Assembly (NCBI GenBank): GCA_021776525.1
Contig: JAJFFT010000006.1
Span: forward strand, 186,001-250,000
DNA from: Robiginitomaculum sp.
Lineage (GTDB): Bacteria > Pseudomonadota > Alphaproteobacteria > Caulobacterales > Maricaulaceae
DNA length: 64,000 nucleotides
Direction: 5' to 3'
Positions 61,550 to 64,000 of the stretch are shown here, one piece after another; the first letter of the stretch is position 1, and each line of letters begins with the position of its first letter. The position numbers were made by a program, and so were the translations under genes. The notes under the pieces are model-generated. The model ran no database searches. It had not been told where the DNA came from and saw only the letters and a program-made list of their open reading frames with translations.

Positions 61550-64000
61550 TGCTCGCCCAACCGTTCAAGAAGCGCCGGAATATGCACCTGATCAGCCTTA
61601 TAATTGCCGGTCAGCGCATACATCACCAGATTGATCCCAAAGCGGCGAGCCATTTCGCGCTGACGCGGCAGATCATCAGACAATGCCGCAATCGGGCGAC
61701 CATCGCGGTCCAGCGCCCAGGCCGCGGCCCAGTCATTTGAGCCAGCAATAACCCCTGATACGCCGTCCAGCGACGAGCCATTGGCATCGCTTTCTACCCA
61801 GACCCGGCCATTGGCATAACGCCCCGGGAAACTGTGAATAAGATAATAGGTGCGGGTCAGCACATGCCCCTGATCAATGGGGCGCAAAGACGGCACGCTG
61901 ATTTGTGAAAACACCGCCCGCAAAGATGGATCAACCCCACCAGCGGCCTTGGCGCGCAGCTCCCCATCCTGGGTATCAATGACCAACATGCCGCCGTTTT
62001 TCAGATAAGCATCCAGTTCGGCCACAGCCTTGACGGACAGTTCGGGGGCTTTCAAGACGGGCCAGTAAATAAACGAAAATACCGACAGATCGTCCAACGC
62101 CGGATTTACACCAACTGGTGCAGCAGGCTCGACCGTGGTGCGTTGGTTCAAGGTATAAGACAGGCCAAACAGGCCCGCTTTACTCATCTCATCAACACGG
62201 CCATTGCCGGTCAGTACATAAGCCAATTGCGTTGATTGCGCTGCCTGCAATGCCTTGGATAAAGCCTCATCAGCGCGAGTGTGTGATGGCGTTATCGTCC
62301 CCAACACCACGGCCCCGGTCAGTATCAGTGCCACAGAAGAACGCCCCGGCACCAATTTGCGCAATGTACGCAAGCGCCCGGCCAACCATAATGCGGCAAG
62401 TCCGTCTGCAAACAATAAAATCAATGCCGCCAGAATAAGCGGGGCTTTGAACGACAGGCTGGCCGCCCCCGCATCACCCATCATCACCACCCCCAAAGGC
62501 GGCGCGGGAAGCGGTGTTACGGCGCCGCCATCACGGCCCAGATTAAGGGCGCGGGTCAATGGACCGTTGCGATAAAGGCCGGGGGGGTGCTGCGCGGTAA
62601 TGGCCACCGTGGCAAAGTCGGTTTGGGGGGGCAAAAACGGTGCTGCACCGTCAACATCACCAAGTGCGCCATTGGCGCTGAGCACATCAACCAGTTCCCA
62701 ACTGCCGTCCTGTACAACATTTTGCCCGGTGGCCCGACCATGAGCATAGGCAAGCGTGCGCTCCAGCATGGCCTCAAACAGGCCCGAAAGCGGCAGGTCA
62801 GACCAGTCCGGGGCCGCCGTAACGTGAAACAAAACAATGCGGCCCGCACCACGCACTGCGGAGCTGACCAGCGGTGTTCCATCCTGCAAACGCGCCCAGA
62901 CCCGATCGTTCAGGGCCGCATCAGGCAAGGCCAGAACCTGACGGCGCACCGCCGCATCCTCACCATCGGATAAACCAAAAAACGGACTGGTCCGTGCAAA
63001 AGGCGCCAACGCCTGAGGGACCTCCCAGCCAAACGCCCCGCCCATCAGACGACCACCAGCGCGTAAATTGACCGGCACCAGCGCATCGGCACTGGCCGCC
63101 AGACGCGGACCGGCAAACCGGATCAGCAACCCGCCAGCTTTGATAAAATCATCCAGCCTGACCAGTTCTTCGGCTGTTGGCTGAGCCTGATCGATCAGCA
63201 CCAATACGGCCGGGTTTTGTTCCAGTAAGGTCTCAAGATCACCGCGCACAATCTCGCCATGCGGGGCCAATGCCTTGCCCAGATAATAATAACCCGACAA
63301 CAAGGGTTGCCGGTCTATATCCCCGCCCGGCGTAATCAGTCCCACCATCGGGCGCACCCAGCCACCATCAAAAACCCAGCTGGTCCCGGCAGAGGGAACA
63401 CCCCGCACCTGCAAAAGCTTAAGACGATTGCGCAAGGTCAACGGCAGTTCGATTTGCCCGGATGCCATGATTTCGCCCGGCGCAAAACGCACGTCAATCT
63501 GCGCCATGACTGAGCCGTCATCATCAATGGCCTGCACGGCCACATTTTTTTCCGCATCAGCGCCGGCCCTGTGCAAGGTGACATCCAGTCCGGCAGGCCG
63601 GGTTACAGGTGGACCAATGGCTAACGGCGCGGCCCCTTGGCCCGGCGTATAGACCTGAATTGAATTGAGCTTCGCCAGAGCATCCATAAATGCGCGGGCA
63701 TGGCCGTGATCCAGCCCGTCGCTGAGCCATATGATCGTGGTATCGTCTGGCAAACCACCGGCATCATCAAGGGCGCTGATCTGTGCCAGCGCAACAAGCC
63801 GGGTTGGTGCCCAGGATCTGGCGCTGTGGTCATTGATCTGGCGGCGGATTAAAGCCCGCGCCGAAAACCGCAGCGTCGCATCTGAACTGTTCGCGTCAGC
63901 GGTAAATATCACGGCGGCGCTTTTTGTACTTGTATTGATCAGGCCCAGCGCAGTTTTTTGCGTTTGTGACCAATGGGGTGCACTGGCCCAGCCATCATCA
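61546..64000 (-). CDS. BatA/DUF4159-type membrane protein, N-terminus missing
   Basis: The frame is open from 61546 through the window edge (818 codons), with DDGWASAPHWSQ at the outer end, so the N-terminus lies outside. Visible parts are the remainder of a VWA-like region (WLSDGLDHGH), GATase-like segments, two membrane helices (LILAALILLFADGLAALWLAG; SSVALILTGAVVLG) and a C-terminal DUF4159 domain (AYVLTGNGRVDEM; IYWPVLKAPELSV; INLVMYALTGNYKADQVH). It would be the upstream partner of the 59510-61549 gene. Confidence 0.88.
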   Translation of the reverse strand, partial: DDGWASAPHWSQTQKTALGLINTSTKSAAVIFTADANSSDATLRFSARALIRRQINDHSARSWAPTRLVALAQISALDDAGGLPDDTTIIWLSDGLDHGHARAFMDALAKLNSIQVYTPGQGAAPLAIGPPVTRPAGLDVTLHRAGADAEKNVAVQAIDDDGSVMAQIDVRFAPGEIMASGQIELPLTLRNRLKLLQVRGVPSAGTSWVFDGGWVRPMVGLITPGGDIDRQPLLSGYYYLGKALAPHGEIVRGDLETLLEQNPAVLVLIDQAQPTAEELVRLDDFIKAGGLLIRFAGPRLAASADALVPVNLRAGGRLMGGAFGWEVPQALAPFARTSPFFGLSDGEDAAVRRQVLALPDAALNDRVWARLQDGTPLVSSAVRGAGRIVLFHVTAAPDWSDLPLSGLFEAMLERTLAYAHGRATGQNVVQDGSWELVDVLSANGALGDVDGAAPFLPPQTDFATVAITAQHPPGLYRNGPLTRALNLGRDGGAVTPLPAPPLGVVMMGDAGAASLSFKAPLILAALILLFADGLAALWLAGRLRTLRKLVPGRSSVALILTGAVVLGTITPSHTRADEALSKALQAAQSTQLAYVLTGNGRVDEMSKAGLFGLSYTLNQRTTVEPAAPVGVNPALDDLSVFSFIYWPVLKAPELSVKAVAELDAYLKNGGMLVIDTQDGELRAKAAGGVDPSLRAVFSQISVPSLRPIDQGHVLTRTYYLIHSFPGRYANGRVWVESDANGSSLDGVSGVIAGSNDWAAAWALDRDGRPIAALSDDLPRQREMARRFGINLVMYALTGNYKADQVHIPALLERLGEQ

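Noticed and set aside
1-64000. CRISPR arrays, prophage, complete IS or integrase genes
   Set aside because: No regularly spaced repeats with unique spacers, no phage structural genes and no transposase or integrase motifs were seen on either strand.

Overview
The window looks like chromosome of a moderately GC-rich alphaproteobacterium. Support: cobS-cobT followed upstream by a J-domain gene; the helicase / S4 protein / ferredoxin / CarD neighbourhood; a DUF4167 gene next to prmC-prfA; ptsP-lysC-ubiG; and several copies of palindromic repeats of the kind scattered in alphaproteobacterial genomes. SapC, OmpW, TorF-type and TonB-dependent outer-membrane proteins fit the Caulobacterales/Maricaulales/Hyphomonadaceae side of the class, but that placement is an inference. 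No phage, CRISPR array, integrase or complete insertion sequence was seen.

Layout. 0-6 kb: start of a thiolase, a secreted TPR protein, a flavin monooxygenase, the queC-queE-queD operon (7-deazaguanine synthesis), a fatty-acid desaturase and tRNA-Arg(CCT). 6-14 kb: YjdM-type zinc protein, CPBP protease, SNase-like protein, CarD, ferredoxin, TerB-like protein, a class II aldolase, an S4 protein and a SUV3-type helicase. 14-20 kb: rpmB, then an accessory stretch (amidohydrolase lipoprotein, MITE-like element, secreted lectin-fold-like protein, AraC regulator, EamA exporter bracketed by a 193-bp direct repeat). 20-28 kb: cobT, cobS, J-domain protein, BolA, a MotA/MotB-like pair, a 0.67-kb gene-free repeat-rich gap, pyrF, a membrane protein and the DUF4167 protein. 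28.5-37 kb: prmC, prfA, ispG, RodZ-like protein, ptsP, lysC and ubiG. 36.7-45 kb: SapC, OmpW, a TonB receptor with a Zur-type operator divergent from zur, a degenerate receiver protein, and a lipid operon (acyl-CoA synthetase, small protein, esterase).

45-48.7 kb is a complete mercury-resistance locus: merR divergent from merC-merT-merP-merA, with an unassigned Cys/His-containing membrane protein as the last gene. tRNA-Leu(CAA) follows. 49-64 kb: VTT-family protein, DsbB, COQ7, DUF2164, a TorF-type porin, secA, a parvulin lipoprotein, mutT coupled to a lone Flp pilin, a methyltransferase, comF, grxC, a nitrilase-family hydrolase, a DUF1178 protein, and two large overlapping membrane genes, the second cut by the window end.

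Most genes are housekeeping. The most informative non-standard signals are two separate insertions (EamA, aldolase) each lying beside a duplicated piece of a neighbouring gene, a MITE-like element that supplies the stop codons of two convergent genes, the Zur box on the TonB receptor, the extra gene at the end of the mer operon, and a C-tract array phased at about 11 bp. I did not find a clear undescribed multi-gene system; the mer tail gene and the non-flagellar MotAB-like pair are the nearest candidates.
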